Both the position numbers and the translations under genes were made by a program. The notes below the pieces were generated by a model. That model worked only from the letters and a program-made list of their open reading frames with translations. It ran no database searches and had not been told where the DNA came from. A DNA stretch of 64,000 nucleotides, from contig JBEBGV010000016.1 in the NCBI GenBank assembly GCA_040081265.1, positions 17,291 through 81,290 of the forward strand. The letters are read 5' to 3'. Source of the stretch: JBEBGV01 sp040081265. GTDB lineage: Bacteria > Acidobacteriota > Vicinamibacteria > Vicinamibacterales > UBA2999. Below, piece by piece: positions 54,221 to 64,000 of the stretch (position 1 is its first letter; each line of letters opens with the position of its first letter).

Positions 54221-54910
54221 TCATCTGCGTCCCCGCGTACTCAAGACGAGGGACAGCGCCACGTAATAGACGGGAAAGAAGGTCGACAGCCAGAACGCCA
54301 CTCGAGGCACCTCAGGCATCTGCCAGACCATCCACAGCATCAGGACGGCCCAGGCCACGCCAAGCCCGAGTGTCGTACTCCTCAGCACAGGGGTTCGCGA
54401 CGGGTAGACGTAGCGAATCGGCACGAACACCAGCGCCGCCAGCACGACCAGGACGATCGCGTTGACTTCCTGCGACCGGCCGCCAAGCAGGAGGTAGAAC
54501 ACCACGATGTTCCAGTAGGACGGAAAGCCGGTAAAGAAATGATCCTCGGTCTTGGCGTCGTCGCGGCTGAATCCGTAGGCACTCGACAGCAGCATCGCCG
54601 CGCACACAGCAACACTCCACGAACCGGGCACCAGCAGCGCGCGCCAGACAAGCAACGCGGGCACAAAGACATAGGCGACGTAGTCGACGATGTCATCGAG
54701 GTGCGCGCCGCGGAAGTGTGGCGTCACCGAGGAGACTCTGGCGCGACGAGCAAGCAGGCCATCGGTGGCGTCGATGATGATCTGCAGTGCAAGCCAGATG
54801 AAGGCGTCGCGGAAGCGATACTGAAAGATCGCGGTCGCGGCAAGGAAGGCCAGCACCACGCCGCTGGCGGTGTAGAGGTGGACGAGCCAGGCAGAGAGCC
54901 GCGGGATCAT
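54221..54910 (-). CDS. CDP-alcohol phosphatidyltransferase, phosphatidylcholine-synthase-like
   Basis: A 229-residue membrane protein with about eight helices. The CDP-alcohol motif reads D-AT-DG-LL-AR then G-AHL-D-DIV-D (IIIDATDGLLARRARV, FRGAHLDDIVDYV). TGFPSYWNIVVFYLLL resembles the FPxxWN block of bacterial phosphatidylcholine synthase, which joins choline to CDP-diacylglycerol. The alcohol substrate is therefore likely choline, but this is not proven by sequence. Confidence 0.85.
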   Translation of the reverse strand: MIPRLSAWLVHLYTASGVVLAFLAATAIFQYRFRDAFIWLALQIIIDATDGLLARRARVSSVTPHFRGAHLDDIVDYVAYVFVPALLVWRALLVPGSWSVAVCAAMLLSSAYGFSRDDAKTEDHFFTGFPSYWNIVVFYLLLGGRSQEVNAIVLVVLAALVFVPIRYVYPSRTPVLRSTTLGLGVAWAVLMLWMVWQMPEVPRVAFWLSTFFPVYYVALSLVLSTRGRR

Positions 54911-54922
54911 CGCATGCAGGGC

Positions 54923-54948
54923 GCTCCTTCAGGAGCACCGGCCTACAA
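54923..54948. repeat. diverged REP-like unit
   Basis: A 6-bp-stem hairpin GCTCCT-TC-AGGAGC followed by ACCGGCCTAC. It has the same TTCA loop and GGCCTAC tail as the doublet at 52094-52168. It fills the gap between the phosphatidyltransferase and ThyX-like genes. Confidence 0.55.
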
Positions 54949-56478
54949 CCGTCGCACCGCCGCCGGAAAGTCGCGCCACACCGGCACGCCGCAGAAGTGG
55001 GTCCCCTCCGTGCATCGGGGCGAGACCAGCCCGTTACGGACGACGCAGGGCGGGCCGATGTGCTCGGCCAGCTTCGGGTGGACAGCACGCACCTGCTCGA
55101 GTTCGTCCATCGACGCGAGGTAGATCTCTTCCTGGGCGTTGAAGCACGTTCGCAGCGTCCACTTGTGGAGCAGGGCCAGGAGCGAGCCGGACTCGACAAA
55201 CCGCAGCGTCTTGGCGTTCGGCAGGATATACAGCGCAAACTCCAGCGGAACCCCAAGCTCGAGCAGCCGGTTCTTCGTCTGCCAGGCGTCACGCATCGCC
55301 TCGTCGTACACCGACTGCGCCCTCGGGTTCGCGGCGATCAGTCGAGGCGTGATGTAGTCGGGCGCCCTGGTGTCGGCAAACGTCATCAGCGGTCGCGACG
55401 CCGGCACCATGCGATGCCGCTGGTCCTGGGAATCGGCGGTGTGGCTGAGACGCTTTTCGAACACGTAGGTCGCGTGATGCAGGGACCGCATCAGCGGCGA
55501 GTGGTGCGACACGTTCAGGACGTCCAGCCGATAGCGGTTGCGGGCCGGGTTCATCACCCTGTCGACCGCCTCATCGTCGGACATTTCGCCGGCGGTCAGG
55601 CCGAAGACCGAACGCACCGACTCCGCGATCACCGATTCAGCCTCTGTCGAGCTGTCACGCAGGCGCGACCACCGTCCGTTGAGGCGAGAGTCGAACGCCG
55701 CGGCGTAGGCGTCGCCATCAGCCCGGGGACGCGGAAACGACGCCTCCGGTAGTGACTCGCCGTCAATGGGACCCAACCCGACCTTCTCGAAGAACAGCGG
55801 GTCCCACTCCTTGACCAGGCGCACCATCTCGCCCACCACGAGCTGCGTTTCATGGGGCGTGTCGCCCGAGTGCATCATCCGCTGAAGCCGATGCAGCACG
55901 ATGCCCGACACGGTGTGCACCATCGACGTGAAGGCCGCGATCGGGATGACGTAGCGGGCGGTTTCGATGGCGCGCTTCTCGGCATCCTTCTCGATCTGCT
56001 TCAGGCGTTCGGGGTTGGTCGTCGGCCTTACGTAGCGAAGTTCCTTCAGGATCTCGAAGGCATCGTCTTTGAGCAGTGCCGAGAGCTCGGCGTAGCGATC
56101 CCACGCCTTCTCAACAGCAGACTCGAAGAGCTGCCTGGCCTCACCGCAGATCGGTGGTACGAAGGCGCGTGGCTCCTTCAGCTTGACGTAACGCTGGCTC
56201 GACTGCTCGGAGTTGTAGAACGGATACGAGTGGAGGAACGACCAGACGAACTGGCGCGAGATGTTCTCGAGCCCGAACTCGAAGTGCGCGTGCTGGTAGA
56301 CGGTGTGGTGGCCGGCATCAAAGGTCAGCGCGCCAATCGAGTCGCGCTGCTTGTCGGTCACTTCACTGGTGCCGATGACGCGCGGTGAATAGCATGTCCG
56401 CGCGGCCGCGATGGCTCCGTCAAACGGTACTTGCGGTGCGGTTCTGAGGGTAACGACCGGTGGTGCGGTGGCGAGCAC
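54943..56478 (-). CDS. thyX: tandem FAD-dependent thymidylate synthase-like protein
   Basis: A 511-residue protein, about twice the length of usual ThyX. The first half has QHAHFEFGLENISRQFV and NSEQSSQRYV, the second HHATYVFEKRLSHTADSQDQRHRMVPASRP. The usual RHRxxSxxExSxR signature is split between them: the first has an altered start, the second RHRMVPAS but no standard follow-up. It may be active as an internal dimer, or a specialised relative. GTG start. No thyA is visible in the window. Confidence 0.8.
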   Translation of the reverse strand: MLATAPPVVTLRTAPQVPFDGAIAAARTCYSPRVIGTSEVTDKQRDSIGALTFDAGHHTVYQHAHFEFGLENISRQFVWSFLHSYPFYNSEQSSQRYVKLKEPRAFVPPICGEARQLFESAVEKAWDRYAELSALLKDDAFEILKELRYVRPTTNPERLKQIEKDAEKRAIETARYVIPIAAFTSMVHTVSGIVLHRLQRMMHSGDTPHETQLVVGEMVRLVKEWDPLFFEKVGLGPIDGESLPEASFPRPRADGDAYAAAFDSRLNGRWSRLRDSSTEAESVIAESVRSVFGLTAGEMSDDEAVDRVMNPARNRYRLDVLNVSHHSPLMRSLHHATYVFEKRLSHTADSQDQRHRMVPASRPLMTFADTRAPDYITPRLIAANPRAQSVYDEAMRDAWQTKNRLLELGVPLEFALYILPNAKTLRFVESGSLLALLHKWTLRTCFNAQEEIYLASMDELEQVRAVHPKLAEHIGPPCVVRNGLVSPRCTEGTHFCGVPVWRDFPAAVRRL

Positions 56479-56532
56479 GGACTGTTGATTATAGGCGATG
56501 CGACGGGCTGCTCCTGGACGTCGTGGTCGCGT

Positions 56533-58215
56533 TTACGGTGCGCTGCGAACCGGCACGTTCCGCGTCCAGTCGGACAACACGTCAATCTGCGGACCTGGGC
56601 GGAAAAGCATCAGGAGTTGCGCACCGTCAGGCATCATGTCCCAGTTCCTCCGGAGCAACGGTTGAATGTACCCGGCGACGGGCAGTTCGCTCGGAGCACC
56701 AAAGGTCGGCGTCGCCCCGAGTGTCACCGGTACCGACATCAGGTGGCCATCGCCGTCATATACCAGACGTCCCCCGGCAGCCCACATCGGCGACCGCCCG
56801 CCCTTGGTCGTCACCTGGAACTTCTTGCCGTTTGCGGGGTAGGGCTGGAGGTAGATCTGCCAGTCACCGGATTCCGTCGACATGTACGCCAGCCACTTTC
56901 CATCGGGTGACAGCGAGCTGCTCAACTGCGCGCTCTCGTTGATGACGACGAGCGGCTCGACCTCCTTCTTGTCAGGCGCATACGCCCAGAGGTCGTAGTT
57001 GTTGGCTCCGCCCCTGTGCGTGATAAAGGTGAAGCCCTGATCGCCTGGCCGCCAGTGCTCCGGGGCTCGTCCCGGCTTCACCACCAGCTCGGCCTCGCCG
57101 GAGCCGTCAGAACGCTGCATGAACAAGCGCTCCTCGCCCCCGTTGCGCGATGTATTGAGCGAGCCGAAGGCCAGCCATTGTCCATCCGGACTGAACAGCG
57201 GGAACGTCCCTCCGGAGATCACCTTGCGAGCGCCGGAGACGTTCGCCAGGTCCCCAACGTAGATGTCTCCAGCCGCGGCGAAGGTGACCCGCCTGCCATC
57301 AGCCGACACACGGGGTGCGGTCGTGCCCGGAGGCACCGCACCGAGTATCTTTCGCGTGCCGTCGAGCCCGACCTGCGCCAACTGGATGGGCGCGGCCGAG
57401 CTGCCAACGTAGGCCATCGTGCCGTTGGACGCGACGCTGACGAGCGCGGCTCCGGTCGTGCCGAACGACTGCAGCCCCTGCGCGAGCGTCACCGGCTGGC
57501 CGGTGGCAACCGCGGTCTTTGCATCGAAGGCCACGGCCATGAGGGTCGTTCCGGAGACGTAGACGAGATGACCGCTCGATACGTACCTCGCGTCACGGCC
57601 GGTGGTAATCACCGTTCGCTGACCGGTTCTCGTGGACTGCGCAACGATGCGAGCCTGATCCCAGCTCGGAGGAACGCCTTGCGCGACGGTCATCAGCACC
57701 AGATCACCGTCCGGCAGCATCTGAGGCATGCGGATGACTTCGCCTGGCCCTGCCTTCAGGAGAGTCTCGACGCTTCCGCCGCTTGCCGGGACGCGAAGCA
57801 CCCCCTTGGAGCCGCCGCCAACCAGCACGTAGCCGTCTGAGCCCCAACTCATTCCCAGCGGGTTGTCGACGGTCGCGACGGTGACAGGCGTGCCGCCTGT
57901 CGTCGGGACCCTCTGCAGGACAGAGTCGTCCTGCGCCCAGTAGAGCAGCGACCGACCGTCGGGAGAAAAGATCGGGTTGGTCTTGCCTCGTCCCTGGAGC
58001 GGCCCGGGCACGAGAACAGGAACTCCACCTGCCACGGGCCTCACAAACACCGTCGCCCGCGCCAGGTACACCACGCGCGTGCCGTCAGGAGACAGCGCAA
58101 ACGGTTGCCTGTCCGGGTTGGTGAACTCGTGCCCTTCGGGCAGCGACACCGGAGACTGGGCAGCGGCCGGTACAGCGAGGGCACAGGCAAGAACGACGGC
58201 AGGCAGACAGCGCAT
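56533..58215 (-). CDS. secreted TolB/WD40-like beta-propeller protein
   Basis: A 560-residue protein with a signal peptide (RCLPAVVLACALAVPAAAQ) and repeated blades marked by SPDG: FALSPDGTRVVYLA, IFSPDGRSLLYW, LFSPDGQWLAFGS, SLSPDGKWLAYMS. In related bacteria such domains are the outer part of Ser/Thr kinases, but no kinase domain is present here. ATG 58215 is chosen because the signal peptide starts there; the open frame upstream to 58284 is not needed. Confidence 0.88.
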   Translation of the reverse strand: MRCLPAVVLACALAVPAAAQSPVSLPEGHEFTNPDRQPFALSPDGTRVVYLARATVFVRPVAGGVPVLVPGPLQGRGKTNPIFSPDGRSLLYWAQDDSVLQRVPTTGGTPVTVATVDNPLGMSWGSDGYVLVGGGSKGVLRVPASGGSVETLLKAGPGEVIRMPQMLPDGDLVLMTVAQGVPPSWDQARIVAQSTRTGQRTVITTGRDARYVSSGHLVYVSGTTLMAVAFDAKTAVATGQPVTLAQGLQSFGTTGAALVSVASNGTMAYVGSSAAPIQLAQVGLDGTRKILGAVPPGTTAPRVSADGRRVTFAAAGDIYVGDLANVSGARKVISGGTFPLFSPDGQWLAFGSLNTSRNGGEERLFMQRSDGSGEAELVVKPGRAPEHWRPGDQGFTFITHRGGANNYDLWAYAPDKKEVEPLVVINESAQLSSSLSPDGKWLAYMSTESGDWQIYLQPYPANGKKFQVTTKGGRSPMWAAGGRLVYDGDGHLMSVPVTLGATPTFGAPSELPVAGYIQPLLRRNWDMMPDGAQLLMLFRPGPQIDVLSDWTRNVPVRSAP

Positions 58216-58295
58216 CTGCGAACTATACCGCCGACCGGAGTGATCCGGTAGCTGTGCTAGCATCGGCCGGTTTCGACCACTCAACGGAGGCGGGC

Positions 58296-58736
58296 ATGGC
58301 CAAGGCGGTTGCTGGAAAGAAGCGTGCGAAGGTTCGTGCGAAAGACAAGGATCCGCTGCTGGCCACGGTCCGCGGCGCCACGCATCGTTACGTGGGCCAC
58401 GTGCGACTCGACATCGGACACGCCGGCGCTGCCCGCATCAAGCGGATGATCTATCCGCCCGGCTTTCACTGGGCAAAGGACATGCAGCCGGTCGTCGGCA
58501 CCAAGCTGTGCATGCACGCCCACGCGGGCTTCCTCGCCAAGGGACGGATTCACATCGAGTACGCCGACGGCTGCATCGTCGAGCACAAGGCCCCCCAGAT
58601 CATTGCCATCGATCCCGGCCACGACGGCTGGGTTGTGGGCAAGGAACCGGTGGTGATGATCGAGTTCGACTTCGAGGGCGATACGGTCAAGAAGCTGGGG
58701 ATGCCGAAGGCTCATCGGCACCAGAAGAGGAAGTGA
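58296..58736 (+). CDS. small cupin-like protein
   Basis: A 146-residue protein. A basic N-terminus (KKRAKVRAKDKD) is followed by KLCMHAHAGFLAKGRIHIEYADGCIVEHKAPQIIAIDPGHDGWVVG, shown in parts: CMHAHAGFLAKG and IAIDPGHDGWVVG. This fits a single cupin barrel with His ligands. GGAGG lies before the ATG. Function unknown. Confidence 0.82.
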   Translation: MAKAVAGKKRAKVRAKDKDPLLATVRGATHRYVGHVRLDIGHAGAARIKRMIYPPGFHWAKDMQPVVGTKLCMHAHAGFLAKGRIHIEYADGCIVEHKAPQIIAIDPGHDGWVVGKEPVVMIEFDFEGDTVKKLGMPKAHRHQKRK

Positions 58737-58738
58737 AC

Positions 58739-58758
58739 GGCGGGTCCGCAGGACCCGG
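58739..58758. repeat. hairpin between convergent genes, same type as 46756-46776
   Basis: CGGGTCC-GCA-GGACCCG (58741-58757), flanked by GG on both sides. It lies between the cupin stop and the metalloprotease stop, where it may act as a bidirectional terminator, though it has no T tract. Confidence 0.65.
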
Positions 58759-58764
58759 CAACTC

Positions 58765-61434
<2,670 letters not shown>

Positions 61435-61491
61435 CGGCAGCCTCCGGAACTGAATACGACAGGGACCGCTGAAGTATATCGGTCCGCCGTC

Positions 61492-62250
61492 TCAATCCAT
61501 GGTCTGGCCGCCGCAGATGTTGTAAGTCTGGCCGGTAATGGCCGAAGCGCCAGGGGAGGCAAGAAACTGCACGAGTCCGGCTACCTCCTCAGGCTGGATG
61601 ATTCGCTTGAGCGGGACATTGGCAAGCGCCCGTTCACGGAATTTCTCGAAGCTCCAGCCGTTCTCCTCAGCTCCCTGACGCATCCCCTCAGCAGCCATCT
61701 CGGTGTCCACCCAACCGGGACAGAGCGCGTTGACGGTCACCTTCTGGTCCGCAAGCTCCAGGGCCAGGGCCCGCGTGAAGCCGAGCACGCCGTGCTTTGA
61801 AGCGCAGTAAGCCGTATAACCGGGCACGCCAAAGCGACCAAGCACCGACGACAGGTTGACGATCCGCCCCCCGGTTCGCATCAGAGGAACTGCCTCGCGG
61901 CTCACCAGATACATCCCGACGAGGTTCGTGTCGATCGTCGCCTTCCATCGGGCGACGCTCGAGCCGGCCACCCGCTCGCCACCGCCGATACCCGCGTTGT
62001 TCACGAGCACATCGATACGGTCAACCGCCTTTCGTACCTGTGCCATCCCGCGCGACACCGACTTCGCGTTGCTCACGTCCATGGTGACGGCATGTGCCTT
62101 CCCGCCGCGCGCTGAGATCTCGCGACAGGCTGAGAGCAGATCGCGCCGGGTTCGTCCGGTCACGACAACGGTGGTACCCCGGCCGCCGAGCGCCATCGCG
62201 ATGGCTCGGCCGATACCGCGTCCACCGCCTGTAACAACAGCTGTGCGCAT
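61492..62250 (-). CDS. short-chain dehydrogenase/reductase
   Basis: A 252-residue classical SDR. TGGGRGIGRAIAMALGGRG loop, NNAGIGGG, serine LSSVLG and Y-xxx-K in YTAYCASKHGVLGF. A C-terminal block with LASPGASAITGQTYNICGG resembles 3-oxoacyl- and 3-hydroxybutyrate dehydrogenase relatives. Its start overlaps the deformylase stop by one base, so they share an operon. Confidence 0.92.
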   Translation of the reverse strand: MRTAVVTGGGRGIGRAIAMALGGRGTTVVVTGRTRRDLLSACREISARGGKAHAVTMDVSNAKSVSRGMAQVRKAVDRIDVLVNNAGIGGGERVAGSSVARWKATIDTNLVGMYLVSREAVPLMRTGGRIVNLSSVLGRFGVPGYTAYCASKHGVLGFTRALALELADQKVTVNALCPGWVDTEMAAEGMRQGAEENGWSFEKFRERALANVPLKRIIQPEEVAGLVQFLASPGASAITGQTYNICGGQTMD

Positions 62251-62777
62251 CAGTCTTCGTCCTTGGACCAGTAGCGTGAGTACTCGTCGAGAAAGGTCAG
62301 TGTGCCCAGCGACTTCATGCGGTCGAAGAACAGGATGCCGTCCAGGTGATCGGTCTCATGCTGAGCCACCCGCGCCGAGAACTTCTTCAGCTGCAGCTCG
62401 AGAACGTGGCCAGTGCGATCGAGCCCTTTGAGCGTGATGTCGGTGAAGCGCGGCACCAGGCCGCGGATGTCGGGGATGCTCAGGCATCCCTCCCATCCGT
62501 CTTCGCGAGCCTGGTCGTTCACAACAATCTCAGGGTTGACGATGGCAACTGCCTCGCTCTTGCCGTCGGCATCGTCATCGAGCAGCGCCACGAACAGGCG
62601 AACACTCTCGTGAATCTGGGGCGCAGCCAGTCCCACGCCGTGATACTCGTGCATCGTCTCGATCATGTCGTCGATGAGCTTCTGTGTGGGCGGTTTGCGA
62701 AGATCTGCCCGCTCGAGGCGACGCGCTGGTTCCCGCAGCACGGGATGGCCCATGCGTGCGACTTTCAGAATCGACAT
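62250..62777 (-). CDS. def: peptide deformylase
   Basis: A 175-residue enzyme that removes formyl groups from new proteins. The three signatures are present: GVGLAAPQ (47-54), EGCLS (96-100) with the metal cysteine, and QH140ETDH144 with metal ligands and catalytic Glu. Full length for type I bacterial enzymes. Confidence 0.96.
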   Translation of the reverse strand: MSILKVARMGHPVLREPARRLERADLRKPPTQKLIDDMIETMHEYHGVGLAAPQIHESVRLFVALLDDDADGKSEAVAIVNPEIVVNDQAREDGWEGCLSIPDIRGLVPRFTDITLKGLDRTGHVLELQLKKFSARVAQHETDHLDGILFFDRMKSLGTLTFLDEYSRYWSKDED

Positions 62778-62801
62778 GATCGAAGATTATAGAGGCTCGG
62801 G

Positions 62802-63332
62802 ATGCACCCTCACGACGATGCGCACTCATACAGGTTCTGCCCGCGTTGCGGGACAGGGCTGGAGACGCGGCTGCTCAAGGCCGGCGAGCCAGAGCGGCTG
62901 GTCTGCGTCGGCTGCGCGTTTGTCTTCTATCTGGATCCCAAGGTGGCGGTCGGAACCATCATCACCAACGCCGTTGGGGAGGTTCTGCTGGTGCGGCGGG
63001 CGATCGAGCCCGGCTACGGCAAGTGGGTGTTCCCCGGCGGGTACGTGGACCGCGGCGAACCGGTGCAGGTGGCGGCCGTGCGGGAGGCGAGGGAGGAGTG
63101 CGGGCTCGAGGTGCGGCTCGACAGTCTGATCGATGTCTACTCCTACCCCGGACGGGCACCGGTGGTCATCGTCTACGCGGCGACCATGATCGGCGGCGAG
63201 ATCGTCTGCGACGACGAGGGGCTCGAAGCGCGGTTTTTTCCACAGGCTGAGATTCCGTGGGAGGACCTGGCATTTCGCAGCACACGGGAGGCCCTCGACG
63301 CGCTGTTCACTGCCCTGAAGGCGCGATCCTAA
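62802..63332 (+). CDS. NUDIX hydrolase with N-terminal zinc ribbon
   Basis: A 176-residue protein. The N-terminal zinc ribbon has CPRC...CVGC (residues 13-16 and 35-38). The NUDIX box is GGYVDRGEPVQVAAVREAREECG, shown in part: GEPVQVAAVREAREE. Such two-domain proteins hydrolyse NADH-like or ADP-ribose-type substrates. Divergent from the deformylase gene with 24 bases between. Confidence 0.9.
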   Translation: MHPHDDAHSYRFCPRCGTGLETRLLKAGEPERLVCVGCAFVFYLDPKVAVGTIITNAVGEVLLVRRAIEPGYGKWVFPGGYVDRGEPVQVAAVREAREECGLEVRLDSLIDVYSYPGRAPVVIVYAATMIGGEIVCDDEGLEARFFPQAEIPWEDLAFRSTREALDALFTALKARS

Positions 63333-63366
63333 AGGTTTGCCGAACGGCTGCCGATAGGTCGCGTGT

Positions 63367-63993
63367 ATGACGCCCAATCTCGCAGTTGTCAAAAAGCCCA
63401 GCCAGGAATCCTCCTTCGCCCACCCCGCACCGTCGTGGCTCGCCTCGCAGATGCCGCCGGTCTATCGAAGCCGCTTCGAGGAAATCCAGCGGCTGGCGGC
63501 CGAGATCCAGGGAATGGACCGGATGGGCCGGCTGCTCTGGGAGCAGGGCGCCACGCTCAAGGACGTTGTGAACGAGGCGTTTGCGGCGCTCAAGACCAAG
63601 CCCGAATGGACCGAGGACGGTTCCTGCCTCATGGTCAGGGTGGACCCGGCGCGACGGGTGCTGGTTCACGTGGTGACCACAGACGGTCCGCTCGAGCGGA
63701 ACGGCGAAGGCGTCGCCAACGCGTTCAAGATTCTTCAGACGGTCGCCGGAGCCGAGGACCGGATTGTGCTCGTGACCACCGGGCAGCGCACCATCCCGCC
63801 GCATGAACGCGGCGAGACAGTGTCGACCGAGGCGTCAGAGCTGCTGCGGAGAATGGGCGTGAACGTGCTGCCGTGCACGACGCTCTTCAATGTCTGGATG
63901 CTGTCGCTGACCAACATGAGTGAGGCACGGACCTACCTGGAGCTGCTGCATGCGCAGGACGGCGGCACCTTCAAGACGAAGTCACGGACCTAA
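63367..63993 (+). CDS. unrecognised soluble protein (208 aa)
   Basis: A complete frame ending at TAA 63991-63993. The N-terminal part is helical (RFEEIQRLAAEIQGMDRMGRLL). The rest alternates strands and helices (VLVHVVTTDGPLERN, RIVLVTTGQRTIP, TLFNVWMLSLTNMSEARTYLEL). No signal peptide or membrane segment. Follows the NUDIX gene by 34 bases in the same direction. No family is recognised. Confidence 0.75.
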   Translation: MTPNLAVVKKPSQESSFAHPAPSWLASQMPPVYRSRFEEIQRLAAEIQGMDRMGRLLWEQGATLKDVVNEAFAALKTKPEWTEDGSCLMVRVDPARRVLVHVVTTDGPLERNGEGVANAFKILQTVAGAEDRIVLVTTGQRTIPPHERGETVSTEASELLRRMGVNVLPCTTLFNVWMLSLTNMSEARTYLELLHAQDGGTFKTKSRT

Positions 63994-64000
63994 CGTGGGG

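Noticed and set aside
53561..55123. 520-residue plus-strand frame
   Set aside because: It spans the antisense of the M20 dipeptidase and phosphatidyltransferase genes and has shadow-like composition.

Overview
The window reads as a chromosomal segment of a GC-rich bacterium, probably Acidobacteriota and perhaps class Vicinamibacteria. That placement is inferred from gene content: a secreted HExxHxxGxxH metalloprotease of the DUF5117 type, a DUF1684 lipoprotein, a TolB-like propeller protein and a fused E1 dehydrogenase. A diaminopimelate-type MurE is present. The placement was not tested by any search. About 60 protein genes are supported. I found no rRNA, tRNA or CRISPR array.

Region A (1 to about 12,000) is an accessory island. 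It is visibly less GC-rich than the rest and has looser gene packing. It holds the first codons of a gene cut by the window edge and a small hypothetical protein. A membrane protein follows, coupled to a 1010-residue VirD4/HerA-type ATPase with a nuclease-like tail. Next come a 32-residue membrane peptide gene with its own terminator, a large membrane protein ending in a UbiA-type prenyltransferase domain, and a complete 913-bp IS5-family element. A four-gene leftward cassette of envelope proteins (one with a VWA-like domain) follows. The island closes with a ribbon-helix-helix/MazF toxin-antitoxin pair under an operator-overlapped promoter and a double-HTH regulator. It abuts a gene fragment lacking its 5' end (11,990-12,277), which probably marks the island boundary.

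Region B (12,283-30,600, leftward) is a B12-binding-type radical SAM protein gene followed by a nearly complete division and cell wall (dcw) cluster. In transcription order it is mraZ-rsmH-ftsL-ftsI-murE-murF-mraY-murD-ftsW-murG-murC-ftsQ-ftsA-ftsZ. Almost all genes overlap by 1-17 bases or lie within a few bases. murB and ddl are absent from their usual place. A strong promoter with three 10-bp-spaced GTGG boxes, the expected MraZ operator, lies before mraZ. The only large internal gap (ftsW-murD) can form a long nested hairpin.

Region C (30,670-42,134, rightward) is a surface-polysaccharide operon: one GT4 and three GT2 glycosyltransferases, two sugar-nucleotide epimerases or dehydratases and a DegT aminotransferase, joined mostly by 4-base start/stop overlaps. 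It is followed by an STN-like secreted protein, a GNAT protein, a YqeY-like protein, the lipid II flippase MurJ and a rhomboid protease.

Region D (42,115-52,085) has a cupin gene divergent from a fused two-component E1 dehydrogenase gene. A secreted propeller-like protein and a perfect 24-bp inverted repeat follow. The region ends with a compact operon: ABC exporter pair, amidinohydrolase, two alpha/beta hydrolases, DUF1684 lipoprotein, HAD phosphatase and a SirB1-like protein.

Region E (52,158-63,993) is mixed housekeeping: a NUDIX-DUF3565 fusion, M20 dipeptidase, phosphatidylcholine-synthase-like enzyme, tandem ThyX-like protein, TolB-like propeller, cupin, large metalloprotease, SDR, peptide deformylase, zinc-ribbon NUDIX and an unrecognised protein. 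Short palindromes of two related types are scattered through regions D and E.
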